The notes under the pieces are model-generated. The model was not told the origin of the DNA, ran no database searches, and saw only the letters and a program-made list of their open reading frames with translations. A program made the translations under genes and the position numbers. A stretch of 64,000 bases of DNA from Limosilactobacillus reuteri (GTDB taxonomy: Bacteria; Bacillota; Bacilli; Lactobacillales; Lactobacillaceae): positions 78,305-142,304 of the forward strand of contig NZ_JAJGTZ010000026.1 in NCBI RefSeq assembly GCF_020784725.1, written 5' to 3'. Below, one piece after another: positions 29,835 to 38,043 of the stretch; the first letter of the stretch is position 1, and each line of letters opens with the position of its first letter.

Positions 29835-29864
29835 TTGTACCTTATCCATCATTTAAGTTACACT
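29835..29864 (+). promoter_or_regulatory. Probable promoter of the disulfide-reductase-like gene
   Basis: TTGTAC (29835-29840) and TACACT (29859-29864) lie 18 bases apart, with the ribosome site GGAGGG about 22 bases further. Confidence 0.55.
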
Positions 29865-29898
29865 TGATTCAATAATGGAAGAATCTGGAGGGATAAGC

Positions 29899-31224
29899 AT
29901 GAAAAAGTACGATGATATTTTAATTGGGTCTGGGCCTGCAGCTTATAAGATGTCTAATCTCCTAGCTAAAACTGATCGCAAAGTTTTAGTAATTGAGGGT
30001 TTCGAATACGGAGGAACCTGTCCTAATTACGGATGTGAGCCGAAGATTTTTCTAGAAGGAGCTGTTCGGACCGTCCTTCAATCTCAACAACTTCTTGGAC
30101 GAGGAATTAGTCAGCCAGCAAAATTAAACTGGGAAGAGTTGATGCGGACAAAGCTTAATCGTTTTGATCCATGGCCAGCTGAAACTCGTGCAACTATTGA
30201 AAAGACCCACGATGTTGAAGATGGGTATGCAAGTTTCGTTAATAACCATACTATTACTGTAAACGGTCACCAATACCAGGCTGATAATATTATCATTGTG
30301 ACAGGTCAAACGCCAAATATTCTGGCTATTCCCGGTAAAGAATATCTTCATACCAGTTATGATCTGCTTTCATTAAAAGAACTTCCCCAGCGAATTACGA
30401 TAATCGGTGCTGGCTTTGTGGGCCTAGAGTTAGCAACCCTTGTAGCAGCTACCGGCGCTGAAGTAACAATCGTTGTTCATTCCGATCGTGTTCTCCGTGA
30501 ATTTACCAAGGCAGAAGATAAAATGTTAGTTAGTGCGATGAAACAACGAGGAATAAAATTCAGTTTTAATACTGATACCCAAAAAGTAAGTCAAGGGAAA
30601 GATGGGTTGCTTGTTACGACTGATCAGGACGAAATACAGACTGACTATGTTCTTGATGCAACTGGTCGTCATCCAAATATCGAAAAATTAGCGCTTGAAA
30701 ATACTGATATTGAATATAATCGTCATGGTATTAATGTCGACGGTCACTTAATGACAACGGTTGACGGTGTGTACGCAATTGGGGATGTTGTTAATCGGAA
30801 ACAACCTAAATTAACACCGGTTGCTGAATTTGAAGGTCAATATCTTTTTGACTACTTAACTGGTAAAACAGATCAAGATATTGTTTATCCAACAATTGGA
30901 CAAGCGGCTTTTACATTCCCAGAAGTAGCTCGCGCCGGTGTTAATCCCGATGATGTTGCTGACGACTCACAGTATCAAGTGAAGACAGTTGCGCTGAAAT
31001 ACAGTAGTCTTTACGCTGGTCAAAATGATCAAGCTAGTACCCTTACTTTAGTCTTTAAAGATCAACAACTAGTAGGAGCAAGTGAAGTTGGCGATTATGC
31101 GGCTGATGATATTAATAACTTTTTGCCAATTATTGGTCTAAAGATTAGCGGGGATGAGTATCGCCAAAAAGTGATGGCAATTTATCCAACGTTAGGCGAT
31201 AAGGTTGCAGGGCTATTACCATAA
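29899..31224 (+). CDS. FAD/NAD(P)-dependent oxidoreductase, disulfide-reductase family without the catalytic His
   Basis: This flavoprotein (441 residues) is related to glutathione reductase and dihydrolipoamide dehydrogenase. The FAD site ILIGSGPAAYKMS, the redox pair Cys41-x4-Cys46 in GGTCPNYGCEPK, a second nucleotide site IIGAGFVGLELA and the TVDGVYAIGDV motif are all intact. The C-terminal His-x-His-Pro-Thr of true disulfide reductases reads AIYPTLGD here, so the catalytic base is missing. It may reduce a different acceptor, as RclA-like and related enzymes do. The start is ATG 29899, with TGGAGGG six bases upstream; the ATG at 29875 has no site. Confidence 0.85.
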   Translation: MKKYDDILIGSGPAAYKMSNLLAKTDRKVLVIEGFEYGGTCPNYGCEPKIFLEGAVRTVLQSQQLLGRGISQPAKLNWEELMRTKLNRFDPWPAETRATIEKTHDVEDGYASFVNNHTITVNGHQYQADNIIIVTGQTPNILAIPGKEYLHTSYDLLSLKELPQRITIIGAGFVGLELATLVAATGAEVTIVVHSDRVLREFTKAEDKMLVSAMKQRGIKFSFNTDTQKVSQGKDGLLVTTDQDEIQTDYVLDATGRHPNIEKLALENTDIEYNRHGINVDGHLMTTVDGVYAIGDVVNRKQPKLTPVAEFEGQYLFDYLTGKTDQDIVYPTIGQAAFTFPEVARAGVNPDDVADDSQYQVKTVALKYSSLYAGQNDQASTLTLVFKDQQLVGASEVGDYAADDINNFLPIIGLKISGDEYRQKVMAIYPTLGDKVAGLLP

Positions 31225-31273
31225 ATACTAAAAAATCTCTTCTATGTAAGTTTGAAGAGATTTTTTTAGTATT
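31225..31273 (+). terminator. Strong terminator
   Basis: AATACTAAAAAATCTCTTC pairs over its whole length with GAAGAGATTTTTTTAGTATT around a short loop, with one extra T. Confidence 0.93.
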
Positions 31274-31322
31274 TGTCATATAGTACAATACAAATACAAA
31301 CTTAAAAGTTAGGGTATTATAA

Positions 31323-31877
31323 ATGACAATATTTGTAATTCTATTAATCTATAAATTCATTAAAGGAACATTTGAATATGAAAAGGTAACGCGGTTTGAG
31401 TTGGTAATTCTTCCTATTTATTCTGCGATTATGATGGTCTTGAGCTTAGAAAACGTTAGATCTTTAACAGCATTTGGCCTTACAATTATTCTTTTAATCC
31501 TCGGAGGTTCAATTGGTTTTCTTCAAGCTAGTCAGACGCAAATCAAGGATACCAACAAACTAGATTCCCATCAGCGACCGATTTTGAAGGTTAAGAGAAA
31601 TTGGCCGTATCTTGTGGGCTGGCTTGTTTCATTTGCAATTGGAATCAGCGTTGAAGTATTTTATGGGGCCCATATTAATGCGGAAGAAATTTCCAGCGAA
31701 TTATTTGAAGAAGTTCTTAAAGATCTATCTGTAATTGCCTTTTTCGGAGGGCATAATTCTTGGTTTGTGTGGGTCTTGAATGTCGCAACTAGTTTTACTT
31801 ATGGTGCTTGTTTAATGATTCGTTATCCTAAGATTCGTGAAGCAGTGCGACGACGAAAAAGTAAAGATAGGTACTAA
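31323..31877 (+). CDS. Four-helix membrane protein, paralogue of the 35.4 kb gene
   Basis: This 184-residue integral membrane protein has hydrophobic segments at about 1-18, 26-42, 48-66, 93-112 and 145-165. I do not know its function. It has a clear paralogue at 35418-35987: shared features are the N-terminal Y-x-F-I-K-G-T-F motif, LxILPIY, a Gln/Lys-rich loop, RNWPYL/RGWAYL, an acidic FEEVLKD/LDEVLRE stretch and C-terminal IRYPKIREA/IRHYPCIKEA. The start has a weak ribosome site (AGG). Confidence 0.75.
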   Translation: MTIFVILLIYKFIKGTFEYEKVTRFELVILPIYSAIMMVLSLENVRSLTAFGLTIILLILGGSIGFLQASQTQIKDTNKLDSHQRPILKVKRNWPYLVGWLVSFAIGISVEVFYGAHINAEEISSELFEEVLKDLSVIAFFGGHNSWFVWVLNVATSFTYGACLMIRYPKIREAVRRRKSKDRY

Positions 31878-31949
31878 TTTGATCCTTTAATCATAATTTC
31901 GTGCTAGACTTTAGTAAGAAACTTATTGTAATTTAGGAGGGATCATCTA

Positions 31950-32603
31950 ATGGAATTACAAGATGCAATTAATCAACGTCATTCAATTCGTCAATTTACA
32001 GATAAACCAGTCGAAAAAAAGACGATCACCAAAATTGTTGAATTAGCTCAACGTGCTCCATCATGGGTAAATTCGCAACCGTGGCAAGTATATTGTGCAA
32101 TGGGCGAGACGTTACAAAAAATAAAAGATGCTTATCATGAACAAGATATTGCCGGTAAACAAGGAAATTCCGATTTGCCAGTGATGAGTCGTGAAGATTG
32201 GGATCCGCAAACTCAAGCTAACATGAAACAGTGGCGTTCTGGGATTGTTCATCACTTTGCTAATTTTGATGTAGCACATGAAAACATGACGAATGCTAGT
32301 AATACTTTATATAATTCACCAGTCATTCTGTACATTACCATTCCGAAAGCCTCACCAGATTGGTCAATTTTTGATGCTGGTTTATTTGCAGAAAATATCA
32401 TGTTAGCCGCAACTGCTTATGGCTTGGGAACGATTCCAACTTATAATAGTGTCCGCTTCCCAACAATTCTTCACCAAACTTTAGGTGTACCAGAAGATGA
32501 GCGATTCATTGTTGGAATTTCACTTGGTTATCAAGCTGACACGACAATTAATAGCTATCATTCAGAGCGTCGTCCCGTAGATGAAATTTTACATTTTAAT
32601 TAG
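31950..32603 (+). CDS. Nitroreductase family protein
   Basis: This FMN-dependent NAD(P)H oxidoreductase (217 residues) belongs to the nitroreductase family, which reduces nitro compounds, quinones or flavins. Family marks are AINQRHSIRQFTDKPV at the start, RAPSWVNSQPWQVY for FMN binding, and AATAYGLGTIPTYN and VGISLGYQ near the end. AGGAGGG precedes the ATG. Its stop overlaps the untranslated start region of the next gene, so it is probably co-transcribed with ogt. Confidence 0.93.
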   Translation: MELQDAINQRHSIRQFTDKPVEKKTITKIVELAQRAPSWVNSQPWQVYCAMGETLQKIKDAYHEQDIAGKQGNSDLPVMSREDWDPQTQANMKQWRSGIVHHFANFDVAHENMTNASNTLYNSPVILYITIPKASPDWSIFDAGLFAENIMLAATAYGLGTIPTYNSVRFPTILHQTLGVPEDERFIVGISLGYQADTTINSYHSERRPVDEILHFN

Positions 32604-32610
32604 GAATAAA

Positions 32611-33060
32611 ATGATTATTACTGTTAATTATTCTTCACCTTTAGGAACTATCAAGCTTCAAGCAGATGAGTTTGGTATTACTAGTGTAAAGTTTGGTGAG
32701 CAGGCGGGAAAAGATAGTTCTACTTCTGATAGCCCCGTAATCAAAATTGCTATTAAATGGTTAGACGATTATTTCCTGGGAAATGTTCCTTCAACGTTTC
32801 CTAAGTTCCATTTAATTGGTACTGATTTTCAACAGAAAGTATGGCAACAATTAAGAAAGATTCCTTATGGGGAAACGACAACTTATGGACAACTGGCTAA
32901 GAGTCTCAATACTAGTCCACGAGCAGTAGGGAATGCTGTTGGAAAAAATCCAATCTTACTCTTTATCCCATGTCATCGTGTTTTAGGACAAAATGGAAAG
33001 TTAACGGGTTATAGTGGTGGCTTAGAACGTAAAAAGAGATTATTAATGATGGAAAACTGA
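32611..33060 (+). CDS. ogt: Methylated-DNA-protein-cysteine methyltransferase
   Basis: This suicide enzyme (149 residues) takes methyl groups from O6-methylguanine in DNA onto a Cys. The active-site motif IPCHRVLG and the DNA-binding helix QQLRKIPYGETTTYGQLAK with RAVGNAVGKNP are intact. The start is placed at ATG 32611, preceded by TAGGA; ten codons earlier an ATG lies inside the nitroreductase end and has no site. The C terminus KLTGYSGGLERKKRLL is the usual end. Confidence 0.92.
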   Translation: MIITVNYSSPLGTIKLQADEFGITSVKFGEQAGKDSSTSDSPVIKIAIKWLDDYFLGNVPSTFPKFHLIGTDFQQKVWQQLRKIPYGETTTYGQLAKSLNTSPRAVGNAVGKNPILLFIPCHRVLGQNGKLTGYSGGLERKKRLLMMEN

Positions 33061-33291
33061 ATTTGTTAAGGAAGAAGCAAAGAATATACTTGAATCCTTT
33101 AATAAGAAGTTGGGAGTCCAACCCATGGCAACAAGGAAATAGCTTTGGGATAAGGAAGGCCCTTACTCCTAATAATAATGCGGTTGCAGCAAAGAAAAAA
33201 CAATAATACTAGTAAAATGCTAAGCGTGTATTTATCAATGCTAGTATGAATAATGATGGAACGACATTTAAAATGGTTGGTAATTAAAAAT

Positions 33292-33331
33292 GATCCCTTG
33301 CTTTCAGTATTGATGATGGCAAGGGATTTTT
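33292..33331 (+). terminator. Terminator of the decayed gene
   Basis: GATCCCTTGC (33292-33301) pairs with GCAAGGGATT (33319-33328), then a T-rich run. Confidence 0.85.
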
Positions 33332-33383
33332 AACTTTACTTATAAATAATTAGTTTTTTCCTACAAAATTCAAATTTATTCGT

Positions 33384-33389
33384 TACAAT
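33384..33389 (+). promoter_or_regulatory. -10 box placed for a leaderless amidase mRNA
   Basis: TACAAT (33384-33389) ends seven bases before the ATG at 33397, so the expected transcription start coincides with the start codon. No Shine-Dalgarno sequence is visible. A -35 is not obvious. Confidence 0.45.
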
Positions 33390-33396
33390 AACTAGT

Positions 33397-34320
33397 ATGG
33401 CAAAGAGAGAGAAAAAACAAAATTTAATATATCTATCACTTATTATAATCGCAGCAGCAATAATCGGTGGGAGTTGGGTTTATTCTCATCATACAAAGGA
33501 GATCAGTAATTCGTATGCTGTTAGTGAAACGGCCGCGTTAAACAGTGGTGCAAAAGTATATAATTCACTTTCTGCAATTCGACGTGTCAATCTCCCTGAT
33601 CAAGCATTAGTTAAGGTCAATCGCTACTATTTGACTTCTAATGATAACGATGATACTTACGCACGGATTAACTATAATGGAAAAAATTATTTTGTTCGGG
33701 TCGCCGATATTGAGTTGCAAATGAACAACGAAATTAATAATTACCTTGCTCAATCTGGTCTTCCACACGCTAAAGTTACTAAACAAATTTCAAGTATATT
33801 TGAACAACGCGGGTATAGTACTTCATCAGGAAATCCTCGTGGGGTCGTAATTCACGATACTGGGAATGAAAATTCAACGATTAGTAGTGAAGTAGCTTAT
33901 ATGAAGCAATATTATAGTTCAACTAGAGTGTTTGTTCATACATTTATTGATAATCAGCAAATTTTGAATATCGCTGATACAAAATATATGGCAGAAGGTG
34001 CAGGACCAAATGCTAATCCATACTTTGTCCAGTTTGAAATGCCTCATGAATATACTGCAGCTTCTTTTGCAAACCAACTTGGCAACGCTGCTTACTATAC
34101 AGCTTATATTTTAAAACAGAATAATTTACCCGTGACTGAAGGAACCAAAGATGGCGGTGGAACTGTTTGGACACATGCAATGATTTCAAGTTATCTTGGT
34201 GGAACTGATCACGAAGACCCAATCTCTTATTGGTCGACATCGGCTCGTAAGCTATTTGGAACTACTTATAATATTAATAACTTTGTTGAATTGGTCCAGG
34301 CTTATTACAATCAAATGTGA
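33397..34320 (+). CDS. N-acetylmuramoyl-L-alanine amidase (Amidase_2/PGRP type), membrane anchored
   Basis: This peptidoglycan amidase (307 residues) should cut between MurNAc and the stem peptide. One membrane helix (about 9-28) anchors it, an SH3-like region spans about 38-108, and the zinc amidase domain about 145-290. Zinc ligands are seen in GVVIHDTGN and in GGTDHEDPISYW. The fold also includes VFVHTFIDNQQILNIADTKYMAEG. The ATG lacks a ribosome site and lies seven bases after a TACAAT -10, so translation may be leaderless. Confidence 0.87.
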   Translation: MAKREKKQNLIYLSLIIIAAAIIGGSWVYSHHTKEISNSYAVSETAALNSGAKVYNSLSAIRRVNLPDQALVKVNRYYLTSNDNDDTYARINYNGKNYFVRVADIELQMNNEINNYLAQSGLPHAKVTKQISSIFEQRGYSTSSGNPRGVVIHDTGNENSTISSEVAYMKQYYSSTRVFVHTFIDNQQILNIADTKYMAEGAGPNANPYFVQFEMPHEYTAASFANQLGNAAYYTAYILKQNNLPVTEGTKDGGGTVWTHAMISSYLGGTDHEDPISYWSTSARKLFGTTYNINNFVELVQAYYNQM

Positions 34321-34328
34321 GTAAAAAT

Positions 34329-34775
34329 CTATTTTTTGATTTGTTGATTAATTGAGCGAATTTCTTTTTTTATCGAGTACCAATTAAGAAGCCAAATTAT
34401 GGCATAAATTACAATAAAGATAAGTGTGAAAATAGCAAAATTAATCCAAGTCAGTGGGAACCAACCGCATAGGATTGCTAATGGCGCAAAGCCTGCATAG
34501 TAAGCACAAAAATTAATGATCGTTTTCTTTAGCAGTGACCAATTTTTTAATTCAAAAATTAAACTACCGAACCCAAAAACACAGCCAATTAGCATCCATA
34601 AAATAACAGAAACAGTTACACTGTTAAGGGGATGGGCGAATTGGTTAACAAAATTAGGGGATGAGGGGTAGTAAGTGGTACTGCCATTAAGATAGTTGAA
34701 AACTAAAGAGATCGCTAGACCAAGTAGAACCCCGATCGCTGAGAAACCGATAGTATATTTGATATATTTTTTCAT
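34329..34775 (-). CDS. DUF3021 family membrane protein
   Basis: This 148-residue protein has four hydrophobic helices (about 6-28, 52-72, 83-104, 107-130) and is typical of DUF3021. Such genes almost always follow a LytTR DNA-binding regulator, and here the start overlaps the LytTR gene by four bases. In related systems the membrane partner restrains the LytTR regulator; that role is inferred here from the pairing. Confidence 0.85.
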   Translation of the reverse strand: MKKYIKYTIGFSAIGVLLGLAISLVFNYLNGSTTYYPSSPNFVNQFAHPLNSVTVSVILWMLIGCVFGFGSLIFELKNWSLLKKTIINFCAYYAGFAPLAILCGWFPLTWINFAIFTLIFIVIYAIIWLLNWYSIKKEIRSINQQIKK

Positions 34776-35206
34776 AGTCCTAACCTCGTTTTCAAATTTT
34801 TGATTTTTCGTCGTGAAATCTGAATATGGTTACCATTCGTTAAAATTGCAGCTATTAATCCATTATCTAATAATTCAAGGTGATCAAGGTAATGGTAATT
34901 AAAAACAGTGCTGCCAGATGCTTCAATAAAGTCATTTGGAAGATTGCTTCTGAAATGGGATAACCGTTCACGATAAAAGTAAGTATGATCTTTTGTTGAA
35001 ATTTTAGTACCAGTCTTAGCGACAGTTAATTCAAAGATATCCGAGAATTTAATGGGGATAATTTGGCCTACGTCATAACACCATAATACTGGTTCGGTAC
35101 TTGTAAAACTTTTTAAGAGGTTACTAATTTGGGGATTCATTTCACGGACAAATAAATCGAGGTGTTCCTCTTCAATATTAGGGTCGATATGACAGTTTAC
35201 TTTCAT
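34772..35206 (-). CDS. LytTR-domain DNA-binding regulator
   Basis: This 144-residue regulator has no receiver domain; it has an unusual N terminus and a C-terminal LytTR domain (about 45-142). LytTR markers are the FSDIFELTVAKTGTKI, YFYRERLSHFRSNLPNDFIEASGSTVFNYHYLDHLEL and GNHIQISRRKIKNLKTRL stretches. The ATG at 35206 has AAGGAAG nine bases upstream; the GTG at 35215 lies too close. It overlaps the DUF3021 gene by four bases and probably controls its own promoter. Confidence 0.87.
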   Translation of the reverse strand: MKVNCHIDPNIEEEHLDLFVREMNPQISNLLKSFTSTEPVLWCYDVGQIIPIKFSDIFELTVAKTGTKISTKDHTYFYRERLSHFRSNLPNDFIEASGSTVFNYHYLDHLELLDNGLIAAILTNGNHIQISRRKIKNLKTRLGL

Positions 35207-35224
35207 AGTTCCCACTTCCTTTCT

Positions 35225-35290
35225 AATCTAAGTATATTAGATTTGCCATTACATTTATTATATATATAATAAATGGTCAAAAATTTGCAA
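35225..35290 (-). promoter_or_regulatory. Promoter and palindrome of the LytTR gene
   Basis: On the minus strand TTGCAA (complement of 35285-35290) and TATATA (complement of 35261-35266) are 18 bases apart. Between promoter and gene lies a perfect inverted repeat AATCTAA-5-TTAGATT (35225-35243), a possible operator. LytTR proteins usually bind direct repeats, so the palindrome might serve another regulator. Confidence 0.45.
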
Positions 35291-35417
35291 CAGATGGTAA
35301 GATTCCTTAAATTATTGGTCGTTAGGTTTTTATGAAAAAATTCTTTCACTTTATTAAAAGTGTAATAGTGGAGAGTTATTAAAATCTATCTTATATTTAT
35401 ATAAGGAGGAATGTTTA

Positions 35418-35987
35418 ATGATTCTCTTAATAATTTTTTGCTTATTGATTTTATATAATTTCATTAAAGGAACATTTCAATTAGAGACTGTGACTAAGAC
35501 TAGTTTTATTATTATTCCGATTTATGCATTAGTCATGACCATTATTTCGATCTTTACGGAGCAACAGGAATGGCATTTGCTAGTTATGATTGTTCTAATT
35601 TTAATTGGGATTATGCTTGGCTGGTTTCAAACATTTAGTGTTCGCATTGTAAAAACAGCGAAAAAAGATAAATACGGTAACCATATATTTAAATATCGGC
35701 GTGGTTGGGCCTATTTATATGGATTTGTCCTTGTATTTATGGTTGAAATTGCAACGGATCACCTCTTAGGATTAAAGATGACTTTTAAAGGGCTATTATT
35801 TGAATTATTAGATGAGGTTTTACGAGAACGTTTTAAATTTTTGCCAGATAATGGTTGGGTAATTTGGCTATTACTTACGGTCACAACTGCTACCTATACT
35901 TTAATCCTTATTCGTCACTATCCATGTATTAAAGAGGCATTAGTTTGGAAAAGGTATACTAAGAAAAAACGGTCAGGAAAAAACTAG
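35418..35987 (+). CDS. Four-helix membrane protein, paralogue of the 31.3 kb gene
   Basis: This 189-residue membrane protein has hydrophobic segments at about 1-15, 28-44, 55-74, 100-118 and 148-165, and a very basic C terminus (KRYTKKKRSGKN). It matches the protein at 31323-31877 over its whole length. It differs in having an Arg/Lys-rich tail and fewer acidic residues in the middle. Function is unknown. A good AGGAGG precedes the ATG. The gene ends inside a bidirectional terminator. Confidence 0.77.
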   Translation: MILLIIFCLLILYNFIKGTFQLETVTKTSFIIIPIYALVMTIISIFTEQQEWHLLVMIVLILIGIMLGWFQTFSVRIVKTAKKDKYGNHIFKYRRGWAYLYGFVLVFMVEIATDHLLGLKMTFKGLLFELLDEVLRERFKFLPDNGWVIWLLLTVTTATYTLILIRHYPCIKEALVWKRYTKKKRSGKN

Positions 35988-36010
35988 CATTTTTCACTGA
36001 CCATTTTTGT
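35966..36010. terminator. Bidirectional terminator
   Basis: GGTCAG (35971-35976) and CTGACC (35997-36002) are flanked by A-runs and T-runs, allowing termination from both converging genes. The longer pairing includes AAAAAC...GTTTTT-like flanks. Confidence 0.7.
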
Positions 36011-37185
36011 TATTTAATAAAAGTGTGTTTTAGGCTCTTAAGTAAGCCATAAATTGTTAATAATGTGAAGAAAATAGCAGATGAGAATAACGCTCCTCTT
36101 GCAGTACGATCAATAAGAGCAATTGCCAGTGGAGAAATCGCACATCCGATATCCATCATGATTAAGACAATGGTTGTCGAAAAATTAACGGCATTTTTAT
36201 CGCTAACGTTATCAACCCATTTGAAAACAAACGGCATTACCAGGCCAAAACCACTTCCAAGAATCATACACCCGGTTACTAATATCCAGAAATGGTGAGC
36301 TGTACTAATCAAGAAGAAGCCGCCAGCATTAAATGCTAAACAAAGGGGAAATACAAATTGATGAAGCCGTTGTTCAAGCCAATCAAAGGCAGCGCTAATT
36401 GGAATACCAATGGCGGCAAGAAGGGCCAGTAAGAGGGAAGCAGTACTTTCATTCCCCAAACCGGCATCGACAATCAATGTCGGTAGTTTGTAAGCAAGGG
36501 CCATGTAAAAAATATAAATTAGTAATACCATGATACTAATCCAGACAATAACTGGTTGGACTAATTTGGTTAAATCATGAAATGATAGGGAGTTATTTGT
36601 TGCTCTTTTAGGAGACTTTGGTAATTGTACCCAGATTTTGAATGCTAGTAAAACTGGAATCGCAATAATATAAACAAGAAAGACAGCATGCCAGGATAAA
36701 GTGACTAAATAACAGATTGCCAATGAACCGATAACGTAACCTAAGTTGTTCATAATATTTTGAAAACCAATCATTCGATTCAATTCATGCTGATTGCCAG
36801 TATATAATTGTGGAATTAAGCTCACGGCTAACGAATTATAGCTCCCAATTCCAATTCCTAAAAAGATTCGCGAAATTAAAATTAGCAGATAATTATTTAA
36901 GATAGCCGGAAGAGTACCAGCAATTCCAACAGTAAGCAAACTAATAAGGATAATCCTTTTTTGGGACCATTTCCTATTGAGAAAAGGACTGATTAATAAT
37001 CCAAAAATCATGCCAAAATTAGGAATAGTAGTGAGCAATTCAATATTTACATGATTAATTGTAGGAAATGCATGCATCATTAAAGGAAGTGCGGGCGAAA
37101 TTACCGCCGACATCATTATAAATAATGAAATTGCTAAGAGTGATAGTTTATAGGATAAGTGGTGAATATTTGTATTTGATTTCAT
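36010..37185 (-). CDS. MFS transporter
   Basis: This major facilitator protein of 391 residues has about twelve hydrophobic helices. The loop 2-3 region reads LISPFLNRKWSQKRII, close to the MFS motif G-x-x-x-D-R-x-G-R-R, and GIGIGSYNSLAVSLIP lies in helix 4. It resembles drug/metabolite efflux carriers of the CynX/NimT or YbjJ type, but the substrate cannot be told. It lies 14 bases after the Bax1 gene on the same strand; no ribosome site is clear, so expression may depend on coupling. Confidence 0.85.
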   Translation of the reverse strand: MKSNTNIHHLSYKLSLLAISLFIMMSAVISPALPLMMHAFPTINHVNIELLTTIPNFGMIFGLLISPFLNRKWSQKRIILISLLTVGIAGTLPAILNNYLLILISRIFLGIGIGSYNSLAVSLIPQLYTGNQHELNRMIGFQNIMNNLGYVIGSLAICYLVTLSWHAVFLVYIIAIPVLLAFKIWVQLPKSPKRATNNSLSFHDLTKLVQPVIVWISIMVLLIYIFYMALAYKLPTLIVDAGLGNESTASLLLALLAAIGIPISAAFDWLEQRLHQFVFPLCLAFNAGGFFLISTAHHFWILVTGCMILGSGFGLVMPFVFKWVDNVSDKNAVNFSTTIVLIMMDIGCAISPLAIALIDRTARGALFSSAIFFTLLTIYGLLKSLKHTFIK

Positions 37186-37199
37186 GATTTTTAATATTT

Positions 37200-37907
37200 T
37201 TATCTTTCATTACTTGAGCCAAAAATATCTAAGAAACTAATAAAGAGATTAATAAAATCAAGGTAAAGCTGCAATGCACCAAGGACAGCTAGCCCATTGG
37301 ATGATACTTGACCATTACATTCGGTATAGATATTTTTCATTCGTTGCGCATCCCAAGCTGTTAATGCCGTAAAAATTATTACCGCAACGATTGAAAGCAG
37401 ATAATTAATTATTGGACTTTGCACAAAAAAGTTAACCAGCATAGCGATAATCAAGCCAATTAAGGCTGCACTAGCATAAGAACCAAGGCGAGTAAAATCA
37501 CGGTGAGAGAAAGTACCAATAATCGCCATTGTTAAGAATACACCCGCTGAGGAAACAAAAGCCGTTGCAATATCAGTGCCAGCATAAGCGCCTGCAATAA
37601 AAGCAAAAGTAATTCCGTAGACGATCGCTGTTAAAATTAATAGGAACAGACAAAGGCCAGGACTACGAGTAGCATTAAAATTGATCCCAAACGTTAGGAT
37701 AATTGGTAAGAGGATAATTAACCACATTCCCCAGCGGTTATTGACCATAAAAGCAGTAAATTGCTGAACGAAAACAGTCATTACGAGCCAAGCGGTTAAG
37801 GCAGAAAGCAATACTGCCAGGGTCATTAAACCATACATTTTTGTTAAAAACTTATTTAAGTCGGTAATATCAACAACGTTTCGACGATTAGGTGAAAAAT
37901 TATCCAT
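37200..37907 (-). CDS. Bax inhibitor-1/YccA family membrane protein
   Basis: This 235-residue membrane protein has seven hydrophobic helices and the family order: NKFLTKMYGLMTLAVLLSALTAW at the start, GTFSHRDFTRLGSYASAALIGLI in the middle and ALQLYLDFINLFISFLDIFG at the end, which carries the conserved Asp pair. YccA is linked to FtsH control and the BsYetJ homologue is a pH-dependent calcium leak channel; which applies here is unknown. GGGAGCG precedes the ATG. It forms an operon with the MFS gene. Confidence 0.92.
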   Translation of the reverse strand: MDNFSPNRRNVVDITDLNKFLTKMYGLMTLAVLLSALTAWLVMTVFVQQFTAFMVNNRWGMWLIILLPIILTFGINFNATRSPGLCLFLLILTAIVYGITFAFIAGAYAGTDIATAFVSSAGVFLTMAIIGTFSHRDFTRLGSYASAALIGLIIAMLVNFFVQSPIINYLLSIVAVIIFTALTAWDAQRMKNIYTECNGQVSSNGLAVLGALQLYLDFINLFISFLDIFGSSNER

Positions 37908-38043
37908 TATTAAACGCTCCCTTCACAAATAAATCCTTACCTTTATTATATTCCATAAATTTAATAATAAAATTGTTTTGGGGGAAAATTATGCTAACTT
38001 ACTAGTTTTTGTATAATATATAAAATTATAGGAGGAATAAATT

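Larger units (their letters stand above)
33061..33396. pseudogene. Decayed gene(s) after ogt
   Basis: Short open runs in different frames suggest a relic on the plus strand: KNILESFNKKLGVQPMATRK then stop near 33085-33150, and RVFINASMNNDGTTFKMVGN then TAA ending at about 33287, directly before a terminator. The terminator position agrees with the second run being the true end of a former gene. I do not recognise the family. Confidence 0.4.

Noticed and set aside
36065..36298. Plus-strand open frame inside the MFS gene
   Set aside because: It is antisense to a clear transporter; the peptide is a by-product of the transmembrane codon pattern.
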